Positions 7,176 to 16,903 are shown, counted from the first letter of the stretch. The stretch: 41,195 bases of DNA from Legionella sp. (GCA_031291095.1 JARLJR010000098.1:1-41195); one strand, 5' to 3'. The notes: generated by a model from the letters alone, not told the origin. Numbers and translations are program-made.

Positions 7176-8113
7176 TGGAAACAAAAATGGCAATGCATCA
7201 ATCAGTGCTACTCAATGAGTCAATAGAAGGCTTAGCTATTAAAAGTAGCGGTATTTATTTTGATGGAACTTTTGGGCGTGGTGGCCACAGTCAGAAAATT
7301 TTGAGTCATTTGGATGCCCAAGGCCGTCTGTATGCGATTGATAAAGATTTGGACGCGATTGCTCATGCAAAAGAACGTTTTGGCCAAGATCAACGCTTTC
7401 ATATTTTTCACGGCTCTTTTGCTCAGATAGAGAAGTTTGCTACTGAGGCAGGAGTGTTCGGTAAAGTAGACGGTATTTTGTTGGATTTAGGAGTCTCTTC
7501 ACCACAGATCGATAACCCGGAACGAGGGTTTAGTTTCATGCAACAAGGTCCTTTGGATATGCGCATGGATTTATCTCAACCCATGAGTGCTGCTGATTTT
7601 GTCAATCATGCTGAAGCAGATGAAATGGCGGCAATTTTCAGGTTGTATGGTGAGGAACGTTTTGCTGGACGAATTGCGCGGGCAATTGTTACTGCGAGAA
7701 GTAGCGTACCAATTACCACAACATTGCAGTTGGCAGAAATAGTAAAGGAAGCAAATCCCAAGTGGGAAAAGCATAAACATCCAGCAACTCGAGTGTTTCA
7801 GGCGATTCGCATTCATGTGAATCAAGAGTTAAATGATTTAAGTAGTTGTCTAGAACAATGTCTTAAGGTGTTGGCGCCAGGAGGACGATTAGCCGTAATC
7901 AGCTTCCATTCTCTTGAAGATAGGATTGTGAAGCAATTTATGCGTAACAAGGAGCAAGGAGAAAGACCGCCACCAGAAGTACCAATTCGTTATGAAGAGT
8001 TAAAGACAAATTTTAAGAGAATAGGTAAAGCAATAATGCCGCAGGAAAGTGAAGTAAAAGAAAATGTCAGAGCTAGGAGTGCTGTACTCAGGATAGGGGA
8101 GAAATTAGCATGA
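7175..8113 (+). CDS. rsmH: 16S rRNA (cytosine-1402-N4)-methyltransferase RsmH
   Basis: A 312-aa SAM-dependent enzyme (MraW) that methylates N4 of C1402 in 16S rRNA in the ribosomal P site. The SAM-binding region shows [10 protein letters not shown] near residues 29-38, LDLGVSSPQ in the core, and the C-terminal signature [14 protein letters not shown] is intact. I used the ATG that overlaps the mraZ stop; ATGs at 7187 and 7193 are possible, the last giving the more usual short start. It overlaps ftsL by 4 bp (ATGA). Confidence 0.96.
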   Translation: METKMAMHQSVLLNESIEGLAIKSSGIYFDGTFGRGGHSQKILSHLDAQGRLYAIDKDLDAIAHAKERFGQDQRFHIFHGSFAQIEKFATEAGVFGKVDGILLDLGVSSPQIDNPERGFSFMQQGPLDMRMDLSQPMSAADFVNHAEADEMAAIFRLYGEERFAGRIARAIVTARSSVPITTTLQLAEIVKEANPKWEKHKHPATRVFQAIRIHVNQELNDLSSCLEQCLKVLAPGGRLAVISFHSLEDRIVKQFMRNKEQGERPPPEVPIRYEELKTNFKRIGKAIMPQESEVKENVRARSAVLRIGEKLA

Positions 8114-8451
8114 ACGCTGCAGCGAAAGTGATTAATCAAGGTACTTTATTTAATGGCCAACTGGCAGATATGCAGATGTCAAAGTCATCATATATGTTAA
8201 TCATATTAGTAGTTGCCGTATTAGTAAGTGCATTAGCTGTGGTTTATAGTACGAATTCATATCGTTCGACGTTTAGTCAGGTAGAGCAACAAGAACAACA
8301 AACTCATTATTTGCAATTACAATGGGGACAATTGTTGCTTGAGCAAGCAAGTCTTGCGACCCCGGCACGAGTAGAAGATTTAGCCAGTGACAAATTAGGT
8401 ATGGTTCTACCAACAACTAAAAATACTTTTTGGTTGCAGGGACAACCGTAG
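8110..8451 (+). CDS. ftsL: Cell division protein FtsL
   Basis: A 113-aa bitopic membrane protein. A short cytoplasmic segment is followed by one transmembrane helix (near residues 28-46, [17 protein letters not shown]) and a periplasmic coiled coil rich in Q and L. FtsL works with FtsB and FtsQ to activate FtsWI at the septum. Assignment rests on topology, size and its place between rsmH and ftsI. Unusually, ftsI does not follow directly: about 350 bp with a dispersed repeat intervene. Confidence 0.9.
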   Translation: MNAAAKVINQGTLFNGQLADMQMSKSSYMLIILVVAVLVSALAVVYSTNSYRSTFSQVEQQEQQTHYLQLQWGQLLLEQASLATPARVEDLASDKLGMVLPTTKNTFWLQGQP

Positions 8452-8474
8452 GGGTTAATTTAGGAGAGCATTGT

Positions 8475-8583
8475 ACGTCATCCTGAGGAGTGTACGACGA
8501 AGGATCTCCTGATGTGGCATTGTACTTATCTATAATATTTGTGCCGCTATCAGGAGTTCCTTCACTGCGTTTAGGATGGCGTG
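8475..8583. repeat. Dispersed hairpin repeat, copy between ftsL and ftsI
   Basis: Begins ACGTCATCCTGAGGAG and ends with a diverged AGGATGGCGTG, so the two ends are complementary. Inner arms GGATCTCCTGA and a diverged TCAGGAGTTCC also pair. The same element occurs at 11935, 14040, 16105, 23571 and 24830. It carries no reading frame of its own. Confidence 0.8.
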
Positions 8584-8619
8584 TCTTCCTTAGTGTTAAA
8601 GACCCTCTGGAAGTTTTCG

Positions 8620-8662
8620 TATTAAGCGAGTACCATCACGACTTATTTGTGACCGCTTAATA
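8620..8662. repeat. Perfect inverted repeat upstream of ftsI
   Basis: TATTAAGCG at 8620-8628 and CGCTTAATA at 8654-8662 are exact complements, separated by 25 nt. It lies in the unusually long ftsL-ftsI gap. It could be a second small repeat, a regulatory palindrome or a transcript hairpin; nothing in the sequence decides between these. Confidence 0.5.
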
Positions 8663-8805
8663 TTAGGAACATAGCATGGGTTGAAAAACCAGCTAAAATT
8701 TCATTTTAAGCATCAGGATTGTCATGCTGTCTGTTCTGAATAAGGACATTATATGCAAATCATCAGGTCAAGATTAAACCATAATAATAATTTGAGTAGT
8801 TGCCT

Positions 8806-10476
8806 ATGAAAAGATCGCGCCATCTGAACAGACTGGTTATTGTCTCTGCGTTTTTTATTTTACTAACGCTTATTTTGATTTGGCGAATGATTGATTTGAC
8901 CGTATTGCATCGACAATTTTTGCAAGGGCAGGGCAATGCACGCAGTCTACGTACGGTGGATATTCCTGCTTATCGCGGCATGATTACTGACCGTCATGGT
9001 GCACCGCTTGCTATAAGTACTCCTGTCGAATCTGTTTGGGTTAATCCTAAAGAGTTCTCTCCTGATGAAGAACAATTTATGTCTTTAGCAAAATACTTGC
9101 ATCTAACTCCAAAACAGCTAAGCAGAAAAATAGTTGATGCACAAAATGATAATCGAGAGTTTCTTTATTTACAAAGACAATTGCCACCTGCTTTATCGAA
9201 GCAAATTGAAAAACTGAAAATTCCTGGAGTTAATTTTCAGAAAGAATTTAAACGCTATTATCCTGATTCAGACAGCATTTCTCAGTTGTTAGGGTTTACC
9301 AATGTGGATGATCAGGGCTTAGAAGGTATTGAGTTAGCCTATCAGGATTGGTTAAAGGGCGTTGTGGGAAAAAAACGAGTAATTAAGGACCGCCTTGGCC
9401 GCATTATTGAAGAATTAAATGTGACTAAAGAACCACGCCCTGGTCGCGATATTGTGTTAAGTATCGATAGACGCCTGCAGTATTTAGCCTATAGTGAGTT
9501 AGGTAAAACCGTAGAAGAGTTTGGTGCAAAATCAGGCTCGGTAGTGGTAGTAGATACCGAAAATGGGGAAATTCTAGCGATGGCTAATGTGCCTTCCTAT
9601 AATCCCAATTCACGTGGACGTTATGATAAAGATACTTATAGAAATAGGGCGGTAACAGATACGTTTGAGCCGGGTTCTGTTATGAAAACACTTAGTATTG
9701 CAAGTGCCCTGGAAACCGGCTTATATACCCCATCAACAATTATTGATACGAATCCTAGTTGGATGTCAGTGCATGGCCGTGTAGTACGTGACATACATAA
9801 CTATGGGGTGCTTGATGTAACTGGCGTTTTGCAGCACTCAAGTAACGTTGGGGTGACTAAAATGGTTTTAGCCAGTCCACCAGAACAATTAATTGGCTTA
9901 TTACAGCGTTGTGGTTTTGGACAACGCACGGAAAGTACCTATCCTGGTGAAAGTGATGGAAGTATTGTTAAAGTGAAAGATGCGAATCCCTTTGTTTTAG
10001 CAACTCTGGCTTTTGGCTATGGTCTATCGGCAACGGCATTGCAATTGGCGAAAGCCCATATGATTTTTGCTAATGATGGTCGCTTAATTCCAGTTACTTT
10101 AATTCACAATGACCCACCAACAGCCGGTGTGCAAGTGATTAAATCGGAAACTGCAAAACAAGTTTTGGCCATGATGGAGGCCGTACTAGGGAAAGATGGT
10201 ACCGGCAAATCGGCCAGGGTGCCTGGGTATCGAGTCGCAGGTAAAACAGGAACTGCACGTGTGGCAGGTAAAGACGGTTATAAAGATCGCAGATATACGG
10301 CAAGCTTTATTGGCATTGCCCCCGTTTCTAAACCCAAATTTGTCGTAGTAGTCATTATTCATGAGCCTTCCAAAAAAGGTTATTATGCTGCTGCAGTTGC
10401 TGCTCCATTGTTCTCTAAGGTTATGATGGGCGCATTACGGCTGTTTAATATCCCTACGGATGAAGCAATAAGTTAA
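8806..10476 (+). CDS. ftsI: Peptidoglycan D,D-transpeptidase FtsI (PBP3)
   Basis: A 556-aa class B penicillin-binding protein that crosslinks septal peptidoglycan together with FtsW. One N-terminal transmembrane helix (about residues 10-28) is followed by the PBP dimerisation domain. The transpeptidase domain has the nucleophile in SVMK at 291-294, SSN at 345-347 and KTG at 480-482. I chose the ATG at 8806 (MKRSRHLNR); a TTG two codons earlier is possible. The ribosome-binding site is weak (GAG). The gene sits 354 bp after ftsL rather than directly adjacent. Confidence 0.96.
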   Translation: MKRSRHLNRLVIVSAFFILLTLILIWRMIDLTVLHRQFLQGQGNARSLRTVDIPAYRGMITDRHGAPLAISTPVESVWVNPKEFSPDEEQFMSLAKYLHLTPKQLSRKIVDAQNDNREFLYLQRQLPPALSKQIEKLKIPGVNFQKEFKRYYPDSDSISQLLGFTNVDDQGLEGIELAYQDWLKGVVGKKRVIKDRLGRIIEELNVTKEPRPGRDIVLSIDRRLQYLAYSELGKTVEEFGAKSGSVVVVDTENGEILAMANVPSYNPNSRGRYDKDTYRNRAVTDTFEPGSVMKTLSIASALETGLYTPSTIIDTNPSWMSVHGRVVRDIHNYGVLDVTGVLQHSSNVGVTKMVLASPPEQLIGLLQRCGFGQRTESTYPGESDGSIVKVKDANPFVLATLAFGYGLSATALQLAKAHMIFANDGRLIPVTLIHNDPPTAGVQVIKSETAKQVLAMMEAVLGKDGTGKSARVPGYRVAGKTGTARVAGKDGYKDRRYTASFIGIAPVSKPKFVVVVIIHEPSKKGYYAAAVAAPLFSKVMMGALRLFNIPTDEAIS

Positions 10477-10497
10477 CGTCAAAATAGCGGAAATACC

Positions 10498-11946
10498 ATG
10501 AAACTAAGCCAATTGTTAGCACCTTGGACAAAGCAACAGGTTGTTGATTGTACAATTACAGGAATTCAAAATGACAGTCGGCAGATTCAGCCAGGTGATT
10601 TGTTTGTAGCCTATCCTGGTGCCGTTGCAGATGGGCGTTTATTTATTCATAGAGCAGTAGCGGCGGGTGCCGTAGCCGTGATTTTTGAACCAACTGATTT
10701 TCCTTCAGATGTGATTGCGCCGGACGTCCCTTGTATCGCTATTCCTGATTTGGCTACTAAATTAGCGTATATCGCTAAAGCTTTTTATGCTAATCCAGGA
10801 GAGGCGCTAACTTTTACTGGAATTACAGGTACTAACGGTAAGACAACCATAGCGTATCAATTAGCTCAAGCCCATTCTTTGCTTGGACAAGGCGCTGCGT
10901 ATATTGGGACTATTGGGCAGGGAGATGTGCATCATCTCAAACCTTTAGATAACACCACACCTGATGCACTATATTTACAAAAATTATTTGCTCAATATAA
11001 GAACCAAGGCTTACGGCAAGTATGCATGGAAGTATCATCCCATGCTTTGGCTCAACATCGAGTCGATGCGATTGAGTTTAATCAAGCGATTTTCACTAAT
11101 TTGACTTTAGATCATCTGGATTACCACCATACGATGGAAAATTATGCTAACGCAAAGGCAGATTTATTTGCGCGGGAATCTTTGCAATGGGCGATTATTA
11201 ATCAGGATGATGAGTACCAACAGTTCATGGCTGCAGCAGTAAAGCCGCATGTGAAAAAGTTAAGTTATGGCATGAGCCAGGGCTGTGATGTCAAAGTACT
11301 CAATTGGCATATGGACATCAATGGCACGTTAATTGAGGTACAGTCTCCTTGGGGAGAACACCAGTTACATATTAAAGCTTTAGGGGCGTTTAATATTTAT
11401 AATAGTTTAGCAGTCTTTAGCAGTTTATTAGCCAGTGGTTATGCACCTGAAAAAGTGGTGCAAGTTATGTCGCAATTGAAAGCGGCTCCCGGACGGTTGG
11501 AAATTGTAAGCAGTGCGCCTTATGTGCTTGTTGATTATGCGCATACTCCTGATGCCTTAGAGAATGCCTTAGTTACCTTAGGGCAAATAAAAAAGGGTAA
11601 GCTATGGGTAGTGTTTGGTTGTGGGGGTGATCGTGATAAAAGTAAACGTCCTGTGATGGGGAAAATTGCTAGTGACCATGCGGATCAAATTGTTATTACT
11701 AGTGACAATCCACGCACGGAAGATCCACAAACAATCATTAATGAAATTGCTGTCGGTGTTTCATCATCGGCTTCTGTGAAGCAATTAGAAAATCGTGAAG
11801 AGGCGATTGCCTATGCTCTAAAGGGAGCGCATGAGGATGATATTATTTTAATTGCGGGTAAGGGGCATGAGGCTTATCAGCAAATTGGTACGGTCAAGCA
11901 TGCGTTTTCGGATCAGGAAGTTGTGAGAAGATTAACGTCATCCTGA
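10498..11946 (+). CDS. murE: UDP-MurNAc-L-Ala-D-Glu:meso-diaminopimelate ligase
   Basis: A 482-aa Mur ligase that adds meso-diaminopimelate to the peptidoglycan precursor. The ATP loop is GTNGKTT at 111-117. The DNPR motif at 403-406 is the known signature for diaminopimelate rather than lysine. The last codons (LTSS and the TGA stop) lie inside a dispersed repeat that starts at 11935, so the natural C-terminus has been replaced by repeat-encoded residues; activity is probably unaffected as the motifs are intact. murF, the usual next gene, is not in the window. Confidence 0.96.
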   Translation: MKLSQLLAPWTKQQVVDCTITGIQNDSRQIQPGDLFVAYPGAVADGRLFIHRAVAAGAVAVIFEPTDFPSDVIAPDVPCIAIPDLATKLAYIAKAFYANPGEALTFTGITGTNGKTTIAYQLAQAHSLLGQGAAYIGTIGQGDVHHLKPLDNTTPDALYLQKLFAQYKNQGLRQVCMEVSSHALAQHRVDAIEFNQAIFTNLTLDHLDYHHTMENYANAKADLFARESLQWAIINQDDEYQQFMAAAVKPHVKKLSYGMSQGCDVKVLNWHMDINGTLIEVQSPWGEHQLHIKALGAFNIYNSLAVFSSLLASGYAPEKVVQVMSQLKAAPGRLEIVSSAPYVLVDYAHTPDALENALVTLGQIKKGKLWVVFGCGGDRDKSKRPVMGKIASDHADQIVITSDNPRTEDPQTIINEIAVGVSSSASVKQLENREEAIAYALKGAHEDDIILIAGKGHEAYQQIGTVKHAFSDQEVVRRLTSS

Positions 11947-12251
11947 GGAGTTTACGACGAAGGACCTCCTGACTCGGGCACAGAGCCACATTCAGGAGCT
12001 CCCTCACGGCGTTCGGGCTGACGTGTAGATTCGTTTACGTGCAACCTACGTCATCCTGAGGAGTTTACGACGAAGGACCTCCCGAACCAGGCACAAAGCC
12101 ACATTCAGGAGCTCCCTCACGGCGTTCGGGCTGACGTGTAGATTCGTTTACGTGCAACCTACGTCATCATGAGGAGTTTACGACGAAGGACCTCCCGAAG
12201 CGGGCACCAAGCCACATTCAAGGAGCTCCCTCACTGCGTTCGGGATGACGT
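11935..12251. repeat. Three tandem copies of the dispersed hairpin repeat
   Basis: Copies start at 11935, 12048 and 12161, an exact 113-bp period. Each has the ACGTCATC...GAGGAGTTTACGACGAAGGACCTCC half and the GGAGCTCCCTCAC...TTCGGG half. The first two are followed by an identical 22-nt linker. The array fills the whole murE-pdxB gap: it contains the murE stop codon and ends 2 bp from the pdxB stop. Confidence 0.9.
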
Positions 12252-12252
12252 A

Positions 12253-13302
12253 TTATCCAATCCCAAGCAAAGCGCTAGTCTGCACATCCAAACCCTCATT
12301 AGCATAAAGTCGAAAATCATGACGTTTCTGATGATCTTTCCTAATCTGCAAAAAGGTTTCTTCCAGATTTTTAGCTTGCTTCAAAAGCAATGTTTCTTCA
12401 ATGGGATTATACAGTGACAAAATTTGCTCCTGCCATGTTTTATTAGCCTCCAAATGCACTGCTTCACACATTTGAGGGCTAGCAAACTTAGGCAATGGTA
12501 ATTCAGCAATTTGATGCAGGACTTCGCTAACCATGCTTACCGCTCTATACTTGGCCTCAAGGCTGTGGCCAGCAATATGAGGCGTACATAATGTGGCTTT
12601 TTCTATAATGTTTTGATTAACATTCGGCTCATCGAGATAAACATCAGTACAATAAATGAATCTATCACCAAAATTAAGTAAGGCAAGTTCATCAATAATG
12701 CCTCCGCGTGCCGCATTAATAATGACGCAGCCAGGCTTTAAATTGGCAAGGAATTGCTGATCAATTAAATTCCGACTTGGGTGAGGTTGCTCATCATGTA
12801 ATTCAGCATGGATACATAAAAGATCTACCTGATATAACTCGTCAATTTGGGTACTTAATCCTTTCAGCGGATCATAAACAACAGTGGCAAAGCCAGCAGC
12901 TTCCAGTCGTGCCTGAACTCTTGTCCCCACTTCGCCAAAACCAATAATTCCAGCACGGTTACCCTGGATAAGTTGCCGCTGATGCAAATAAGCAAGAGAA
13001 GAAACAACATAATCGGCAACAGCGCGTGCATTGCATCCTTTAGCATCAATGACCTGAATATGGTGAGCCGCTAACCATTGCTTATCCAAATGATCACTGC
13101 CACTACTGGCCGTAGCGACATAACGTACTGTAGGATTCTTGAATAGATTGTGATTTACTTTGAGATTAGCTCGGCACAAAAGAACATCTTGTCCAGCAAG
13201 TAGGGCGGCAATTTCGTCAGCATGAGCGTAACGAGTTAGACAAAAGGGCTCAGGAAACGCTTGATCTAGTCCTGGTAGTGAGCCATCCGCCAAAACCTTC
13301 AT
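12253..13302 (-). CDS. pdxB: Erythronate-4-phosphate dehydrogenase
   Basis: A 349-aa enzyme of pyridoxal phosphate synthesis that oxidises 4-phosphoerythronate using NAD. It has the D-2-hydroxyacid dehydrogenase fold: GFGEVG at 121-126 binds NAD, NAARGGIID carries the catalytic arginine and TPHIAGHS the catalytic histidine. The C-terminal dimerisation region typical of PdxB is present. Its start overlaps the end of the protease gene by 4 bp (ATGA), so the two are probably translationally coupled. Confidence 0.93.
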   Translation of the reverse strand: MKVLADGSLPGLDQAFPEPFCLTRYAHADEIAALLAGQDVLLCRANLKVNHNLFKNPTVRYVATASSGSDHLDKQWLAAHHIQVIDAKGCNARAVADYVVSSLAYLHQRQLIQGNRAGIIGFGEVGTRVQARLEAAGFATVVYDPLKGLSTQIDELYQVDLLCIHAELHDEQPHPSRNLIDQQFLANLKPGCVIINAARGGIIDELALLNFGDRFIYCTDVYLDEPNVNQNIIEKATLCTPHIAGHSLEAKYRAVSMVSEVLHQIAELPLPKFASPQMCEAVHLEANKTWQEQILSLYNPIEETLLLKQAKNLEETFLQIRKDHQKRHDFRLYANEGLDVQTSALLGIG

Positions 13303-13958
13303 AATTGAAAAATTGAAGTTAATACAAAGAGTCCTATGTTAATGAGCGGGGTCATAATGTAGTTTAAAATCCCGGTAAACATTAAAATGATGAGAATAAA
13401 AAATCCATAGGGTTCTATTTGCGCATAAACCATTGCTTGCCTGGGTGGCAAAAGACTACTTACTACCCGACTGCCGTCGAGCGGTGGTAAAGGTAATAAG
13501 TTTAATGCAGCTAATACCAGATTGATAATCATTCCCGCACGAGCACTCATTAACAGAAAAAGTGCAGGCATGGAGGTTTCTGGGTGAAGATGGGTTGCAA
13601 TTTTAAACGCACCAGCCCATAAAAAAGCCATAAAAATATTTGAAAATGGTCCAGCAAGAGTGACGAGAATCATATCGCGTCGTGGATGACGGAAGCGACC
13701 CCAATTAATCGGCACAGGTTTTGCATAACCAATTACGAATTGAAAACTAGTTAATACGCCAACCAATATGGGTATTAATATAGTACCAACAAGATCTATA
13801 TGACGAATTGGATTTAAACTTAAACGTCCAAACATTTTTGCAGTAGTATCGCCGCAAAGGTTAGCTACATAGGCATGAGCAGCTTCATGTAAGGTGATGG
13901 CGAGCAAGACAGGTAGAGCCCAAATGCATACCTGCTGGATTAAAGTAAATTCTGGCAT
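13299..13958 (-). CDS. Site-2 protease family membrane metalloprotease (M50)
   Basis: A 219-aa polytopic membrane protein. The zinc site is H24-E25-A-A-H28 inside the first membrane segments, and the third ligand lies in the LPPLDGSRV motif around D161. There is no PDZ or CBS domain, so it is the minimal YwhC/Rip-like type rather than RseP. The substrate is unknown. It precedes pdxB with a 4-bp overlap, a combination with no obvious functional link. Confidence 0.9.
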   Translation of the reverse strand: MPEFTLIQQVCIWALPVLLAITLHEAAHAYVANLCGDTTAKMFGRLSLNPIRHIDLVGTILIPILVGVLTSFQFVIGYAKPVPINWGRFRHPRRDMILVTLAGPFSNIFMAFLWAGAFKIATHLHPETSMPALFLLMSARAGMIINLVLAALNLLPLPPLDGSRVVSSLLPPRQAMVYAQIEPYGFFILIILMFTGILNYIMTPLINIGLFVLTSIFQL

Positions 13959-14039
13959 TAAAAACTATGTACTAGTTAGTGTATGATGATTTTAACGAAT
14001 TGTGCGTTGTAATAACAAGTAAAATAAAAAAATACGCTT

Positions 14040-14126
14040 ACGTCATCCCGAACACAGTGAGGGATCTCCTGCATAGGGCGTTGTGTCCATTCGGAAGATC
14101 CTTCGTCGAAAACCCCTCAGGATGAG
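14040..14126. repeat. Dispersed hairpin repeat, reverse orientation
   Basis: Begins ACGTCATCCCGAACACAGTG and ends CTTCGTCGAAAACCCCTCAG plus GATGAGG, i.e. the element seen at 8475 read from the other end. It lies directly upstream of the KimA-like gene, just before its ribosome-binding site. Confidence 0.8.
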
Positions 14127-14152
14127 GTTCTTTGAACTAAGAGGTGATAAGT

Positions 14153-16060
14153 ATGTCACTAATAAATAAAATTTTTGGACGCCCCTTGGCATCCAGTGCC
14201 GCTAAGAAACAAGAACTTACAATAATGACCGGTGTACCTGCATTGGGTTTGGATGCTTTATCATCAACTGCGTATGGTCCAGAAGCTACACTTACTATTT
14301 TATTATCCTTAGGTGCAGTTGGTTTACATTATTCTTTTCTTATTTCTGGGCTAGTCGTCGTGGTATTAATTTCGCTGTATTTTTCTTACTTGCAGACAGC
14401 GGCCGTTTATCCTAAAGGTGGTGGTGCCTATATTGTTGCCAGTGATAATTTAGGACGTAAATATGGCTTATGGGCTGCTATATCCCTGATTCTGGATTAT
14501 CTGCTCAATGTGGCTGTTGGTATTTCTGCGGGAGTAGGGGCGGTTGTTTCTGCAATTCCAGAATTACAGCAACATACCCTTGCTTTATGCCTGATTATTC
14601 TTTTGATGCTCACTTTAGTTAATCTACGCGGAATTCGTGAGTCGGGTGTAATTTTTATTATTCCTACGCTGATTTTTATAGTGTGTATAGCCTCTACTTT
14701 AATTATTGGCGTTGTTAAAGTTTGGGCAAGCGGTGGACATCCACTGCCTATTGTTTCTACTCCTAAGCTACCAGCCCCTCAAGAAACATTAAGCATTTGG
14801 TTGTTCCTGGCAGCATTTGCTAATGGATTAACGGCGATGACCGGGGTAGAGGCGGTAAGTAATTCAGTGCCACTATTTAAAAAACCCAAAGTAAGAAATG
14901 CACAGCTGACTTTATCCATTATTGTGATAACCCTGGCTTTATTTTTATTGCTTATTGGTTATCTTTGTCCTGCGTATAGCATTTTGGCTATGGACGAACT
15001 TCACCCTGGTTACCAAACCATATTGTCGCAATTGGTAGCTGCCATTACAGGAAAAGGAGTTTTTTACTATATTTCGATTGTCAGCATTTTTATTGTGCTT
15101 GCTTATTCAGCCCAAACAAGTTTTGCAGATTTTCCACGCGTATGTCGTTTGCTTGCAGAGGATAATTATTTACCTCATTTTTTTGCAGAACGAGGCAGGC
15201 GTTTGGTTTATTCGGTAGGAATTATTTTGTTAGCTGTTTGTTCGGCCGCCTTACTGGTTATTTTTAAAGGAATCACCAACAAATTAATACCACTTTTTGC
15301 CGTAGGGGCCTTTAGTGCCTTTCTTTTTTCTCAGATTGGCATGATTGTGCATTGGGTGAAAAACGATGGGCCGCATATGCATTTGAAATTAATGGTGAAC
15401 TCTATTGGCGCGGTTATCACGGCCATTGCATTAATAATTATTATTGCGACTAAATTTATGGAAGGGGCGTGGATTATTGTTTTTCTTGCTCCAGCCTTAG
15501 CTTATTTAATGGGGCGTATTCGCCATCATTATTTAGTGGTTGCCAATGAAGTGGAGACGCCGATAAAACTGTTTTCTTCTAAATTAGAGCCACCGGTAGT
15601 TATTATTCCTATTCAAGGATTAGATTGTATTGCGCAAAAGGCGATGCAATTTGGCATGTCGTTATCGGATGATGTCACCGCTCTTTTTATTGATACAGGT
15701 TCTTCCGATGTAACTCATTTGAAAAAAGTTTGGACAGAAAACATTGAAGCGTCTGCAAAAAAGTTAAAAGTGACTGTGCCTCAATTGGAAATTATTAAAT
15801 CACCCTATCGTCGTATTTATAAACCGGTACTTAATTATATTAAAAAAGTGAAAAAACAAAGGACAGACAGGATTATTGCGCTTATTATACCGGAGTTAGT
15901 GGAACCAAAATGGTATGAGTATCTGTTACATAATATTCATGCACCAGGATTACGTGCTTTATTATTTTTAGAGCGTGATGAGCGAACCGTAGTGATTACG
16001 ATACCCTGGTATTTGCGTGAATCGGCATTGAAGCGTTCACATGTAGATGATGACGGATAG
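14153..16060 (+). CDS. APC-superfamily transporter, KimA (YdaO)-like potassium importer candidate
   Basis: A 635-aa inner-membrane transporter with about 12 hydrophobic segments (residues ~25-460) and a cytoplasmic C-terminal domain of about 170 residues. The start (IFGRPL...LDALSSTAYGPEATL) closely resembles KimA, the potassium-proton symporter of Bacillus subtilis, rather than classical Kup. Substrate is inferred from this resemblance; an amino acid cannot be excluded. I chose the ATG at 14153, preceded by AGAGGTG at a 6-nt spacing. A repeat copy sits immediately upstream and another separates it from the PAP2 gene. Confidence 0.8.
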   Translation: MSLINKIFGRPLASSAAKKQELTIMTGVPALGLDALSSTAYGPEATLTILLSLGAVGLHYSFLISGLVVVVLISLYFSYLQTAAVYPKGGGAYIVASDNLGRKYGLWAAISLILDYLLNVAVGISAGVGAVVSAIPELQQHTLALCLIILLMLTLVNLRGIRESGVIFIIPTLIFIVCIASTLIIGVVKVWASGGHPLPIVSTPKLPAPQETLSIWLFLAAFANGLTAMTGVEAVSNSVPLFKKPKVRNAQLTLSIIVITLALFLLLIGYLCPAYSILAMDELHPGYQTILSQLVAAITGKGVFYYISIVSIFIVLAYSAQTSFADFPRVCRLLAEDNYLPHFFAERGRRLVYSVGIILLAVCSAALLVIFKGITNKLIPLFAVGAFSAFLFSQIGMIVHWVKNDGPHMHLKLMVNSIGAVITAIALIIIIATKFMEGAWIIVFLAPALAYLMGRIRHHYLVVANEVETPIKLFSSKLEPPVVIIPIQGLDCIAQKAMQFGMSLSDDVTALFIDTGSSDVTHLKKVWTENIEASAKKLKVTVPQLEIIKSPYRRIYKPVLNYIKKVKKQRTDRIIALIIPELVEPKWYEYLLHNIHAPGLRALLFLERDERTVVITIPWYLRESALKRSHVDDDG

Positions 16061-16104
16061 TTTAAATATGTTAGGCCAAGCTTAGGGCACTGCCATTAAG
16101 TTAA

Positions 16105-16185
16105 GCCGTCCCGAACGTAGCGAGGGATCTCCGATGCAAGCACGGAGCCAGATGCAGGAGATCCCTCACTACGTTCGGGATGACG
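16105..16185. repeat. Dispersed hairpin repeat, near-perfect palindromic copy
   Basis: GTCCCGAACGTAGCGAGGG...CTCC and GGAG...CCCTCACTACGTTCGGGATGAC are complementary along most of their length, giving a stem of about 25 bp. In this copy both halves carry the CGAACGTAG-type arm, whereas other copies have one arm of a different type. Confidence 0.8.
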
Positions 16186-16222
16186 TTCAGGAATTTGATT
16201 TTAAGTAAGAGGAATTTGATTG

Positions 16223-16903
16223 ATGACACAATTTGAGAAAACATTTGAGTTTATGAAAAAACCATGGGTTATTTTACTTTATGCAATTTTGGTCATATTG
16301 TCCTATATTTTTGTTGATAAGGCATTGGCTACTTATTTTCATCAACTTGATTTAAGAACAAATATTCATGTCTTAAGTATTTTGACTGCATTTGGACAAT
16401 GGATTGCGTACATTGTTTTATTTTTTGCTGGCGCACTCTATTTTCGTTACGTACGCACTAATCCAGTATCTGAAGCGAGAGCGTGGTATTTATTAGGTTG
16501 CGTATTTGTTGCCAATTTAGTGTGTTTTGTTTTGAAAGTTGCTTTAAGTCGAGCTCGTCCTGATTTATTGTTTAGCAGTAATGAGTTTGGTTTTTATTGG
16601 TTTAAAATGGGCAAGTATTATTGGTCTTTTCCGTCGGGACATACTACAACGGTAGTTAGTTTGGCGGTAGGTCTCGGTGTTTTGTTTCCACGTTATTTTT
16701 ATGCAGTACTTGGAGCGGCACTCTTAGTCGCGGCATCTAGAGTATTATTGTATTATCATTATCTAAGTGATGTGATGACTGGCTTTTATTTAACTGTACT
16801 AGTAGTAGGTTTTTATACTCATTATCTTAAACAAAAAAATTGGTTTGAGGAAAAAGGCTGCATTGATTCGACGCCTTTAATTTTAAGCGGACAAAGATCC
16901 TAG
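16223..16903 (+). CDS. PAP2-family membrane phosphatase
   Basis: A 226-aa integral membrane protein with six likely helices. All three phosphatase motifs are intact: K105...RARP (KX6RP), PSGH at 137-140 and SR(172-173)X5H179X3D183. Such enzymes remove phosphate from undecaprenyl pyrophosphate, phosphatidylglycerol phosphate or lipid A; which one cannot be told here. I chose the ATG at 16223 with AAGAGGA upstream. It stands between a repeat copy and a perfect palindrome. Confidence 0.9.
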   Translation: MTQFEKTFEFMKKPWVILLYAILVILSYIFVDKALATYFHQLDLRTNIHVLSILTAFGQWIAYIVLFFAGALYFRYVRTNPVSEARAWYLLGCVFVANLVCFVLKVALSRARPDLLFSSNEFGFYWFKMGKYYWSFPSGHTTTVVSLAVGLGVLFPRYFYAVLGAALLVAASRVLLYYHYLSDVMTGFYLTVLVVGFYTHYLKQKNWFEEKGCIDSTPLILSGQRS

